From contig NZ_AQYJ01000028.1 of assembly GCF_000380565.1 (NCBI RefSeq), positions 248,001-312,000 of the forward strand: a stretch of 64,000 bases of DNA. The letters run 5' to 3'. The notes below the pieces were generated by a model that worked only from the letters and a program-made list of their open reading frames with translations, did not search any database and had not been told where the DNA came from. Shown here in pieces: positions 1 through 7,871 of the stretch (positions are counted from its first letter, which is position 1; each line of letters starts with the position of its first letter). The position numbers and the translations under genes are program-made. This DNA is from Microbulbifer variabilis ATCC 700307. GTDB lineage: Bacteria > Pseudomonadota > Gammaproteobacteria > Pseudomonadales > Cellvibrionaceae.

Positions 1-977
1 TATCTTTGAGTGTTCACGAAGTGGCTGCCGCACTTAATGAAGTGACGGTTACTTATCATAACGATTTTAGCTGGCAGGCAGAGGAGCCTAGTGCAGCTTA
101 TGTCAAACAATCTATCGGGCTAGTTTATGGAAAAAATAGGAAGATTTATCATGAGGAGCACAAGCCTACTCCAGCAGAAATCGGTGCGATAAAAACCGGT
201 GGCACGGTTTCAGTCAGCGGTAATGCCAGTGGCTCAGCAAGTTTTGATGCAAATGGCGATCTCTCGCTGAATCTGAATGTTAGTTATTCTACCAGCGCAA
301 ATAGCGCTACCAGCGCTACTAGTGCCGGGAATGCGGACACCGTAGATAATTTACACGGTTCACAGCTTATTCGTTCTGATACTGATGATAATGTAACAGG
401 ACATACCGAATGGCAGGACCTCAAAGAGGTTCGTTGGGGCAACAGTGCGGATATGCGCATGATGCATAGCGGAAGCCACGGTTATTTGAGTCTACATACT
501 GGTGACTTATATATTCGCTCAGGCACCACAACGAAATATTTGTTCGATGTTTCCAGTGGTAACTTCCATGCTGATGGCCATGTGTATTGGCAGTCTAGTT
601 CGGTTGGATCGGACCCAATCCTTAAAACCAATGTACGCACGATTGACAAGCCAATTTCCAGATTGAAAAAACTTAATGGTGTTCTTTTCGATTGGAAAGA
701 TAGTGGTCGTGGTTCTGGCGGTTTGATGAGCCCGGATATTCGTAGGGCACTACCACGTACCGTTTACAAATCCAAATTTAAGAAGAATGGTAAGCGATAT
801 GATCAGGCCGATTATAATGCGGTCATTGGTTTGTTGGTTGAGGTGTGTAAAGACTTGGAGAATAGATTGCAGCGGCAGAGTGATGACTTTAAAGCTATCA
901 AGGACCAAGGTAAAACTGTTAATAAACTCCAGCATATGATGAAAAGTCTTCAAAGCCGGATTGAAAACCTGTATTAA
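1..977 (+). CDS. Phage tail fibre with S74 chaperone, C-terminal part (cut by window edge)
   Basis: The reading frame is open to the window edge, so the true start is outside; a TTG at 6 is only the first possible start seen. The last ~100 residues are an intramolecular chaperone (Peptidase_S74-like): SDPILKTNVRTID carries the Ser and Lys expected of the self-cleavage site, followed by LNGVLFDWKD and a coiled-coil-like tail. The region before it has a Ser/Ala/Thr-rich stretch and the fibre motif DTVDNLHGSQL. In this family the chaperone helps the fibre trimerize and is cut off. About 650 bp from position ~177 are almost identical to the next fibre gene, and divergence resumes at the last ~35 residues. 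The role as receptor-binding fibre is inferred from the family. Confidence 0.8.
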   Translation, partial: SLSVHEVAAALNEVTVTYHNDFSWQAEEPSAAYVKQSIGLVYGKNRKIYHEEHKPTPAEIGAIKTGGTVSVSGNASGSASFDANGDLSLNLNVSYSTSANSATSATSAGNADTVDNLHGSQLIRSDTDDNVTGHTEWQDLKEVRWGNSADMRMMHSGSHGYLSLHTGDLYIRSGTTTKYLFDVSSGNFHADGHVYWQSSSVGSDPILKTNVRTIDKPISRLKKLNGVLFDWKDSGRGSGGLMSPDIRRALPRTVYKSKFKKNGKRYDQADYNAVIGLLVEVCKDLENRLQRQSDDFKAIKDQGKTVNKLQHMMKSLQSRIENLY

Positions 978-1229
978 CTATGCCGTTATACCTAGCGAAA
1001 GTTAAGTAAGCAGTGCTTATTTTTAGCTAGACAAAAATAAAAATCTCAAGACTTTAGTCGTGAGGGTATTGCTCCTTGCTATGCACACTTAGCCCTTGCG
1101 AGGCTGATAATTGCTTGGCCTGCTGCCCTCTACAGCTTCTCTTTAAAACCCAAAACTGATAGTGCAAATGCCTGATATATGGCTGCGTCACTGTGACGCC
1201 GCACGTCACTGTTTAACCATTAGAAAATT
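978..1229. other. Gap between the two fibre genes with small palindromes
   Basis: No gene is seen. The stretch holds an imperfect hairpin (CTCAAGAC ... GTCGTGAG, 1053-1072), possibly a weak terminator for the first fibre gene, and a 15-bp perfect palindrome GCGTCACTGTGACGC at 1185-1199. The half-motif CGTCACTG recurs at 1204-1211. Their function is unknown. Confidence 0.4.
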
Positions 1230-3035
1230 ATGAGCGAAATCACCCAGACATTAACTCTGGCGCAGAGCGGTGTAGCGGGCCCATCCGGCCCAACTGGCCC
1301 TCAAGGCGCAACAATTCATTGGGGTAGTGGTATACCTGCTGCGGGCCTCGGTAACAATGGCGACCAATACTTGGACTATGATAGTGCCGACCTGTATGGA
1401 AAAAGTGATAACAGTTGGGCGAAGTTGCGTAATCTACGGGGCCCCCAAGGCCCAAAAGGAGATAAGGGCGATAAGGGTAACCAGGGTATACAAGGAATTC
1501 AGGGCGAACAAGGCCTGGGTATTTTCGCTGGTAATGGTATACCTGCAGACAGCCTGGGCCGAAATGGCGAGCATTATGTGGAGCTGGATAGCCCAAATAA
1601 AATTCTTTATCAAAAGAGTGTTGGTAGTTGGTCCATAATTGGTAACTTGGCCGGTCCCAAGGGCGACTCCGGGCGCGGTATTTCCAGCATGGAAGTTTTA
1701 GTTGATGGCACCTTGCGAATTACCTATACCGATGGAGTAAAAGAAAACACCGGCCCCTTTCCAGTAGAGGGCTTGGGGAGGCGGGTTTGCAATTTAAAGA
1801 ATGCGGGAATGAGCAGTGCAAATTATTGGGCGAAAATTGCTACATTCAATATGCCCAATTCTGATTATGCCAATGCCACATCGATTCTATTATTGACAAC
1901 TAATGGTTCATCTATTCGTGGTCATGCAATGGTGAGTGTCCATGTCGTTCAGCAGACCGCACCAAATACCCTAGTGTCCGATAGCGGTATCTCCTATGCA
2001 TTTAACCATAGTGGAGCTTTTAAAGATGACGCTTTTCGGCTGATTAGTGCGGGGTATGGTCAGCCGGTTGAGCTGTGGGTACAGAAGGCTGTTGATCACT
2101 TCGGAGTAAGTGTATTCGAAATTGGCGCGACGAAATCTAATGGCGTATCTACTACCTACAATGATGAGGCCGTTTGGCAGGCTGCGGAACCTAGCGCAGC
2201 TTATATAAAACAATCTGGCGGATTGACTTATGGCGATAATAAAAAAATCTATCATGAAGGGCAAAAGCCTACCCCAGCAGAAATCGGTGCGATAAAAACC
2301 GGTGGTACTGTTTCAGTCAGCGGTAATGCCAGTGGCTCAGCAAGTTTTGATGCAAACGGCGACATCTCGCTGAATCTGAATGTTAGTTATGCCACTAGTG
2401 CCAATAGTGCTACCAGTGCTACTAGTGCCGGGAATGCGGACACCGTAGATAATTTACACGGTTCACAGCTTATTCGTTCTGATACTGATGATAATGTAAC
2501 AGGACATACTGAATGGCAGGACCTCAAGGAGGTTCGTTGGGGCAACAGTGCGGATATGCGTATGATGCATAGCGGAAGCCACGGTTATTTGAGTCTACAT
2601 ACTGGTGACTTATATATTCGCTCAGGCACCACAACGAAATATTTGTTCGATGTTTCCAATGGTAATTTCCATGCTGATGGCCATGTGTATTGGCAGTCTA
2701 GTTCGGTTGGATCAGACCCAATTCTTAAAACCAATGTACGCACGATTGACAAGCCAATTTCCAGATTGAAAAAACTTAATGGCGTTCTTTTCGATTGGAA
2801 AGACAGTGGTCGTGGTTCTGGCGGTTTGATGAGCCCCGATATTCGTAAAGCACTACCAGGTACTGTTTACAAATCGAAGTTCAGGAAGCATGGTAAGCGA
2901 TATGATCAGGCCGATTATAACGTTGTGACGGGATTACTCGTTGAAGTATGTAAAGACCAGGAAGCACGACTTGAACAGCAGGCTGAGATCATCAAAGAAT
3001 GTAGTAAAACGATAAAAGAGCTGCAGAAAAATTAG
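1230..3035 (+). CDS. Collagen-like phage tail fibre with S74 chaperone
   Basis: A 601-residue fibre. The N-terminus has Gly-X-Y triplets (residues 14-28: GVA GPS GPT GPQ GAT), then two copies of a ~65-residue phage fibre unit of the type GxGxP...GxxGDxYxD...Y.K....W (about 30-70 and 98-141). After the first copy comes a longer collagen block (residues 71-95: GPQ GPK GDK GDK GNQ GIQ GIQ GEQ) and after the second a short one (142-150). A unique central domain follows (about 150-330), then a C-terminal ~270 residues nearly identical to the preceding fibre gene, ending in the S74 chaperone motif SDPILKTNVRTID. Lysines in the collagen blocks sit in the Y position and prolines in X. Two hydroxylase-like genes lie just downstream. 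It is likely a host-recognition fibre. Confidence 0.85.
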   Translation: MSEITQTLTLAQSGVAGPSGPTGPQGATIHWGSGIPAAGLGNNGDQYLDYDSADLYGKSDNSWAKLRNLRGPQGPKGDKGDKGNQGIQGIQGEQGLGIFAGNGIPADSLGRNGEHYVELDSPNKILYQKSVGSWSIIGNLAGPKGDSGRGISSMEVLVDGTLRITYTDGVKENTGPFPVEGLGRRVCNLKNAGMSSANYWAKIATFNMPNSDYANATSILLLTTNGSSIRGHAMVSVHVVQQTAPNTLVSDSGISYAFNHSGAFKDDAFRLISAGYGQPVELWVQKAVDHFGVSVFEIGATKSNGVSTTYNDEAVWQAAEPSAAYIKQSGGLTYGDNKKIYHEGQKPTPAEIGAIKTGGTVSVSGNASGSASFDANGDISLNLNVSYATSANSATSATSAGNADTVDNLHGSQLIRSDTDDNVTGHTEWQDLKEVRWGNSADMRMMHSGSHGYLSLHTGDLYIRSGTTTKYLFDVSNGNFHADGHVYWQSSSVGSDPILKTNVRTIDKPISRLKKLNGVLFDWKDSGRGSGGLMSPDIRKALPGTVYKSKFRKHGKRYDQADYNVVTGLLVEVCKDQEARLEQQAEIIKECSKTIKELQKN

Positions 3036-3064
3036 CGAGATCAAACTAAATAGCGGGGATAATT

Positions 3065-4000
3065 ATGGCAACTATGCCCAGTAGCGGCCAGGCTAGTAGT
3101 GCCAATCTACAAAGTGTATTTGGACAGAGTGGTGCCGGTAATACTTCACAATTTTATCGAGGCGGTAGTTTTGTACCGAATATTTCACAAAATAATAATA
3201 TTCCGACTTCAGGTGCTGCTGATAGTGCAGATTTCTATAGTGCTACCGATTATGTAGCTATGGGTACACCATCTTTATCTGGTACCACAGTCAAGCAAAA
3301 TGCCGGTACGGGTTCAGTAAGTTGCAGTACTACATTGACATGTAGCCAACCGAGCAATGGCACTGGGAATTTTATTTACACTTGGCAAAAGGTCAGTGGT
3401 ACCACTTTGTCAGTTTCCGCTAATGGAAGGAGCGTGACTCTTAGCCGCTCCGATACAGGAGAAATAACAACCAGCCAATACCGTTGCAAGGTGACCGATG
3501 GTGTAGGTACTGTCTACAGTAATACGGTTACGATAACTTTTCACCATTACCAGTTTCTCCCAGGTAATCTACCAAGTAGTTATTCAGTGTCAGCGGCCTC
3601 ACCGACTAACGCGGTAGCACGTTTAGAAATTGCCCGCAACGGATACATATATTTGGAAAATCAGTCTGGCTCCCCCGTTAGTCAGGGAGCCTGGATTAAG
3701 CCTGCTAGTAGCACTGTAGGTGATAAATTCCAGATGCGCTTCGATAATGCCAGTGTATCCGGCGACAATTCCGATATTTCTGGTGCTTCGCCATCAGTAG
3801 GTTCTGTGGGGACTATTAATGGTACTCGCTATGCATACCGCAATCGAACCAGTAATGGATCCTACACATGCGGAGTGCGGGTACGTATAAAATTAATTGG
3901 TGGTAGTTACCTATTTGATGACGTTATTGGCCTGAAAGCTACAAAATTTTCTACAGTTGGTATGGGCATAGGCGTAGGTATGGGAATACATATTCCGTAG
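3065..4000 (+). CDS. Phage structural protein with Ig-like domain
   Basis: A 311-residue protein, GTA/Ser-rich. The N-terminal ~70 residues (SSANLQSVFGQSG ... ADSADFYSATDYV) resemble the attachment regions of phage decoration or tail-surface proteins. Residues ~85-160 form an Ig-like beta-sandwich with paired cysteines (TLTCSQPSNG ... SQYRCKVTDGVGTVYSNTVTI). The C-terminus ends in a glycine-rich GMGIGVGMGIHIP. An AGCGGGG purine stretch lies upstream of the ATG. It is placed between the collagen-like fibre and the oxygenases, so it is probably part of the same fibre/adsorption cargo. The exact family is not recognised. Confidence 0.65.
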   Translation: MATMPSSGQASSANLQSVFGQSGAGNTSQFYRGGSFVPNISQNNNIPTSGAADSADFYSATDYVAMGTPSLSGTTVKQNAGTGSVSCSTTLTCSQPSNGTGNFIYTWQKVSGTTLSVSANGRSVTLSRSDTGEITTSQYRCKVTDGVGTVYSNTVTITFHHYQFLPGNLPSSYSVSAASPTNAVARLEIARNGYIYLENQSGSPVSQGAWIKPASSTVGDKFQMRFDNASVSGDNSDISGASPSVGSVGTINGTRYAYRNRTSNGSYTCGVRVRIKLIGGSYLFDDVIGLKATKFSTVGMGIGVGMGIHIP

Positions 4001-4009
4001 GAGAACTCG

Positions 4010-4654
4010 ATGGAAATAGAACGTACTACGGATCCCCGAATTATTTACGTCCACGATGTGTTTAAAAAAACTGAATGTGAGCAGATTATCCAGCTAGCTG
4101 AATCAGTAAAATTTAACACGCCCGGCCGGGTAGTAATGGGGAACGGCGTGGGAAATGTAGTGGTCCCCAGTAGTCGCCGCTGTCATGAGATCTGGCTTAG
4201 TCAGCATTCTGAGCTGACCGATTTGGAAAAAAAACTGGAAGTTCTCTACCAAGATATTGCCGAATTATATCGAAAAAATGTAGCGAATGTAGAGGCTTAC
4301 TTAGTGGCCGAGCCTGCGCGTATAGTACGCTATAGGCCAACCGGATTTTTTCGGTTGCATTCTGACTTACGCCATTGCCGACCAGGTGAATGGCGTCAAT
4401 TAACTATGGTCATTAATCTAAATCACACTTATGGTGGGCAGCTGTTTTTCCCTCAGCAGAATGTCTGCTGTAATACAAATCCCGGGAGCGCGGTAGTATT
4501 TCCAGTATCTGATAATTACCTCCATGAGGCATTCCCGCCGGAAAATGATAATAAGTATATTTTGTTAAATTGGCTCTCTGCTTGTGAGGATATTCTTGCG
4601 GATAAGGCTGAACTAATAGGCATAAAAAAGGGAGAATCCCATGCTGCCGCATGA
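4010..4654 (+). CDS. 2-oxoglutarate/Fe(II) oxygenase, prolyl-hydroxylase-like (first copy)
   Basis: A 214-residue protein with the double-stranded beta-helix signature of 2OG-Fe(II) dioxygenases. The iron ligands are H117-x-D119 (FRLHSDL) and distal H172 (NYLHEAF), followed by basic K182 (NDNKYILLNWL), which would bind the 2-oxoglutarate carboxylate. Segment YGGQLFF matches the conserved GGxLxF strand of the prolyl 4-hydroxylase/PKHD group. It starts 9 bp after the Ig-like gene and overlaps the next oxygenase by 14 bp, so the two are co-translated. Hydroxylation of Pro or Lys in a virion protein, perhaps the collagen-like fibre, is inference. All metal ligands are intact, so it is probably active. 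Confidence 0.8.
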   Translation: MEIERTTDPRIIYVHDVFKKTECEQIIQLAESVKFNTPGRVVMGNGVGNVVVPSSRRCHEIWLSQHSELTDLEKKLEVLYQDIAELYRKNVANVEAYLVAEPARIVRYRPTGFFRLHSDLRHCRPGEWRQLTMVINLNHTYGGQLFFPQQNVCCNTNPGSAVVFPVSDNYLHEAFPPENDNKYILLNWLSACEDILADKAELIGIKKGESHAAA

Positions 4655-5240
4655 GTTAGCCTGCTTTAACCAGGGAGCTCTACCTCCAGCAATATGTGCA
4701 GAAATTATTGAGGCTGCTGAGAAACATGGTCGGTGGCTACGATCGGGTCAAGTTGGTTATACATCAGATAATTTTGTCGGTGATTCACGAACCAGTTCAG
4801 AAACTTGGGTTGAGCGCTATGAGCCACTGCTTTGGGTAAGGGATCAATTGATAGCGGCTGCTACACGTACTTTAGATAAATACTTAGGAAGTGGAGGACC
4901 TCAGCGTTACTTCTATGAGTCTCGTGTAATTCGTTACCAAATGGGTGAATACCTACGGGCTCACGAGGATAATCCTCGTCCGCTGAGTTTTCATGAAAAT
5001 CCTGATCATGGGGCTCGTGCGGGGCACTATTACCTTGGGTGGCGCAAAGTATTCACCCTGGTCTTTTATTTGAACGACAACTATTCAGGTGGACAGCTAA
5101 AATTTTTGCAAAGTGGTCAGAATATCGCTCCGACTACTGGAGATTTGTTGCTGTTTCCACCCTCGGAGCTACATGAATCTTTACCAGTGTTAGAGGGTAC
5201 AAAATATATTGTGACCAACGCGCTTTTTTATGCTGACTAA
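4641..5240 (+). CDS. 2-oxoglutarate/Fe(II) oxygenase, prolyl-hydroxylase-like (second copy)
   Basis: A 199-residue protein, only distantly similar to the preceding one. The iron triad is H108-x-D110 (LRAHEDN) and H178 (SELHESL), with K188 (GTKYIVTNAL) as the predicted 2-oxoglutarate binder. SGGQLKFL is the conserved GGxLxF strand. An insertion between the HxD motif and the next strand (NPRPLSFHENPDHG...) distinguishes it from the first copy and may change the substrate. Its ATG lies inside the end of the first oxygenase, which suggests translational coupling. The pair could act on different residues or form a complex. The substrate is not known; the neighbouring collagen-like fibre is the best candidate by position. 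Confidence 0.8.
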   Translation: MLPHELACFNQGALPPAICAEIIEAAEKHGRWLRSGQVGYTSDNFVGDSRTSSETWVERYEPLLWVRDQLIAAATRTLDKYLGSGGPQRYFYESRVIRYQMGEYLRAHEDNPRPLSFHENPDHGARAGHYYLGWRKVFTLVFYLNDNYSGGQLKFLQSGQNIAPTTGDLLLFPPSELHESLPVLEGTKYIVTNALFYAD

Positions 5241-5253
5241 TGGAGGGTAAATC

Positions 5254-5802
5254 TTGAATAACACTTTATTGCCACCCAATGCGAGCCAGTTGGAGCTAGC
5301 TGTAGAGTCTGTTATTGCTACCAGACTCAATGCAATACCGGTAAACATTACAGAACTCTATGACCCAGATAAATGTCCACCAACGTTCCTACCTTTTTTA
5401 GCCTGGCAACATAGTGTGGATACATGGAATGATAGTTGGCCTACCGCTACCAAACGTGCCGTAATTCGCTCAGCGTTTACTACACATACAACAAAAGGTA
5501 CTCGATCTGCAGTAGAAACTGCAGCTGCAGCCTTTGGTGGAGATGTAGCAATTGTTGAGTGGTTTCAAACTGATCCTCCAGGTAAGCCTCATACTTTTGA
5601 TCTGGTACTAAATGCTGTGGATGCATTTGGTAAGCCAGTGAGTGCTGAATTTCAGAAAGATATTGTGAAAGCGGTAACATATGTTAAACCGCTTCGTTCC
5701 CATTTCACTATGCGACTGGGGACACAGGCAAGTGCTACGACTTTATCTGTAGGTTTAGCGCGAGCTGCTGTATTTGACCGATTGCGGTTTACCGCGACCT
5801 AA
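5254..5802 (+). CDS. I: Phage tail protein I (baseplate wedge, P2 gpI-like)
   Basis: A 182-residue protein matching the P2 gpI family: LLPPNASQLELAVESV at the N-terminus, then ITELYDPDKCPPTFLPFLAW, SWPTATKRAVIRSAF and HTTKGTRSAVETA, in the usual order. The start is TTG at 5254, supported by GGAGGG 7 bp upstream. GpI joins gpJ at the baseplate edge where fibres attach. In P2 gene I follows J directly; here fibre and oxygenase cargo precede it, so J is presumably left of the window. Confidence 0.9.
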   Translation: MNNTLLPPNASQLELAVESVIATRLNAIPVNITELYDPDKCPPTFLPFLAWQHSVDTWNDSWPTATKRAVIRSAFTTHTTKGTRSAVETAAAAFGGDVAIVEWFQTDPPGKPHTFDLVLNAVDAFGKPVSAEFQKDIVKAVTYVKPLRSHFTMRLGTQASATTLSVGLARAAVFDRLRFTAT

Positions 5803-5880
5803 ACACTTTTCCCATAAATCTGCCCGCGAGTCACTCGGTATTTTTTGGCTGAGTGGCTCGCCCGTGCATGGAGTAAACCC

Positions 5881-7188
5881 GTGACACTCGCGCTAGTACT
5901 TACCACTGCAGGCCAGAAGGCCATCGTGGATGAGAATAACGCCGGTACTTTACCGGTAAAACTGTCAAAGATTGCCCTGGGTACAGGGCGCTGGAACCCG
6001 GATGCCAGTGCTACAGGGTTGCAACAAGAATTTAAAAGACTGCCTACCATATCCGGTAACGTAGAAGTTGCCAATGATATGCTGCATATCACCTTAAAAG
6101 ATGAGAGCAGTGATATCTATGATGTTAATGAGTTTGGCTTGTATACCGATACGGGAATACTTTATGCCGTATATTCGGTAGGCCCTGGAGCCGACCCGGT
6201 AGGGAATAAAGGAGCCAATTCAACTTACCTGTTATCCCTAGATATCAAACTATCTGGTAGTAACGCGGATAATATTTCCGTTGGAGATACAGGCTTTAGC
6301 AACCCAACAGCTACCACAGAACGTGCGGGCGTTATTCCTATTGCGACTCAAGCCGAAGTTAATATAGGGAGCGTTGATGATAAAGTGGTAACGCCAAAAA
6401 CGCTCCATCAGCGCTTGTCGGTATTGGCTCTTTCCAGCCACAGTCATGTTTATGCAACTACGAATCGAGATGGTTTTACCCGTTTGGCTACCCAGGAGGC
6501 TGTGGATGATGGAAATAGCTCAACACTCGTAGTTACTCCAAAGACACTGCAGAATAAACTCAATGATAATAAACCAGTAGCAGCTGGTACTAGCCAGAGC
6601 GGAATCGTAGCGCTGGCCAGTCAGAGTGAAGTTGACATTGGCAATGAAAAGAAAAAGGCCGTCACTCCAGAAACATTAAAGGGATATATCAATAAGCAAT
6701 TTCCTGGTCAGTTAATTTATATCTGGGGCGGGGAGATCCAAGATTTGCCAGCTGGATACAAGCTATGTAATGGCAGTAACGGTACACGTGATTTGCGTAA
6801 CCGATTTGTACTTGGCGCTGGGGACAATTATTCAGTTGGGGCGACTGGTGGTGCCACATCAGCAAGGACAAGTAAGAATGGTGCCCACTCCCACGCGATA
6901 ACAGTTAATAACCACACATTGACCTTATCACAAATTCCTAGCCACCGGCACCATCATGATCTAGGTGCCTACACGAACGGAAGTACCGGAACATACCAGC
7001 AAAGATGGATACTCAAGTGGGATGGAGGTACTTGGGATAACGGGCTCAATACTTATACCCGCTACAGTGGTGGTGGTGGTGCACATAACCACACGGCAAG
7101 TGCCTCTACTCATGATGGCCATGAGCACACTGTGGCGATTTTACCTCCTTATTATGCGCTGGCCTATGTACAGCGTATAGCACCATAA
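5881..7188 (+). CDS. H: Phage tail fibre (P2 gpH-like)
   Basis: The first ~150 residues match the phage tail-collar fibre N-terminal domain (LVLTTAGQKAIVDENN ... IALGTGRWNPDASATGLQQE ... VNEFGLYTDTGILYAVYS), which docks the fibre on the baseplate. Repeated TxxRAGVIPIATQAEVxxGxxDxKVVTPKTL-type units follow (about 155-275), then a collar-like region and a His-rich C-terminus (GAHSHAITVNNH, HNHTASASTHDGHEH) ending in PPYYALAYVQRI, typical of the phage T4 gp12-type tip where histidines bind metal. I use GTG 5881 because GGAG sits 7 bp upstream and P2 gpH aligns from there; a TTG at 5845 would add 12 residues. Confidence 0.85.
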   Translation: MTLALVLTTAGQKAIVDENNAGTLPVKLSKIALGTGRWNPDASATGLQQEFKRLPTISGNVEVANDMLHITLKDESSDIYDVNEFGLYTDTGILYAVYSVGPGADPVGNKGANSTYLLSLDIKLSGSNADNISVGDTGFSNPTATTERAGVIPIATQAEVNIGSVDDKVVTPKTLHQRLSVLALSSHSHVYATTNRDGFTRLATQEAVDDGNSSTLVVTPKTLQNKLNDNKPVAAGTSQSGIVALASQSEVDIGNEKKKAVTPETLKGYINKQFPGQLIYIWGGEIQDLPAGYKLCNGSNGTRDLRNRFVLGAGDNYSVGATGGATSARTSKNGAHSHAITVNNHTLTLSQIPSHRHHHDLGAYTNGSTGTYQQRWILKWDGGTWDNGLNTYTRYSGGGGAHNHTASASTHDGHEHTVAILPPYYALAYVQRIAP

Positions 7189-7205
7189 ATCTAGAGGCAA
7201 AGATA

Positions 7206-7832
7206 ATGCAACTGACGATTATGGCTACCGAGAGCTTAGTTACAGTGGATGGTAACACTGTGGAAATGGACTTGGCTGACTACGATATTCTCGATGCAGT
7301 GCACGCAGTACAGTTCGATGGCGTAGAGGGAGAGATTGAATGGCAAGACCCCATTCGCCCTAATGATGTAATTTTAACTCTCGATGATTTTCAGCAGGTA
7401 ATTGCTGACCATGCCACTCTGTGGGCAGAACTGCAGGTTGATACCCGTAGTGAGGAACAGAGACGTGCTGATGCTTTAATCAGCATCGATCACTTTGCCG
7501 GCCAAGTACGTGCTCAACTCTTAGGGCCCGGTGAATTTATGCATGAAGAACGTCGCCGAGCTTATGAAGTAGCAATAGCTTATGAGGTTGATGGATTTCC
7601 TGGCCCCACCCCTCTAGCTGTACAAGTACAAATGGATACTTCTGGACAAACTGCTGTAGAAGCAGTGGCAGAAATTAAATTCCAACATAGTGTCTGGCTC
7701 GAGGCACTCGACCAAATCCGCGATCTCCGCCTACGTGGTAAGGCTCAGATTTTGGAGCTTGCGGAGGGCTCAGACTATGGGGCCCAAGCACAACAAACTA
7801 TTGATGAACTGGCGGCACTGGCTATCAGCTGA
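7206..7832 (+). CDS. Probable tail fibre assembly protein (DUF4376-like)
   Basis: A 208-residue protein located where P2 carries the fibre-assembly gene G, directly after the gpH-like fibre. It is acidic. The N-terminus MATESLVTVDGNTVEMDL...AVQFDGVEGEIEWQD resembles phage proteins of this position, and the C-terminal half (RRADALISIDHFAGQVRAQLL ... VWLEALDQIRDLRLRGKAQI) is helical and Ala/Glu-rich, similar to DUF4376-type fibre chaperones. Assignment rests mainly on position. It may instead be a structural accessory of the fibre. Confidence 0.55.
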   Translation: MQLTIMATESLVTVDGNTVEMDLADYDILDAVHAVQFDGVEGEIEWQDPIRPNDVILTLDDFQQVIADHATLWAELQVDTRSEEQRRADALISIDHFAGQVRAQLLGPGEFMHEERRRAYEVAIAYEVDGFPGPTPLAVQVQMDTSGQTAVEAVAEIKFQHSVWLEALDQIRDLRLRGKAQILELAEGSDYGAQAQQTIDELAALAIS

Positions 7833-7871
7833 TGTCTCTACTAACTGATCACTAAAAGCAGGAGCTATTCT

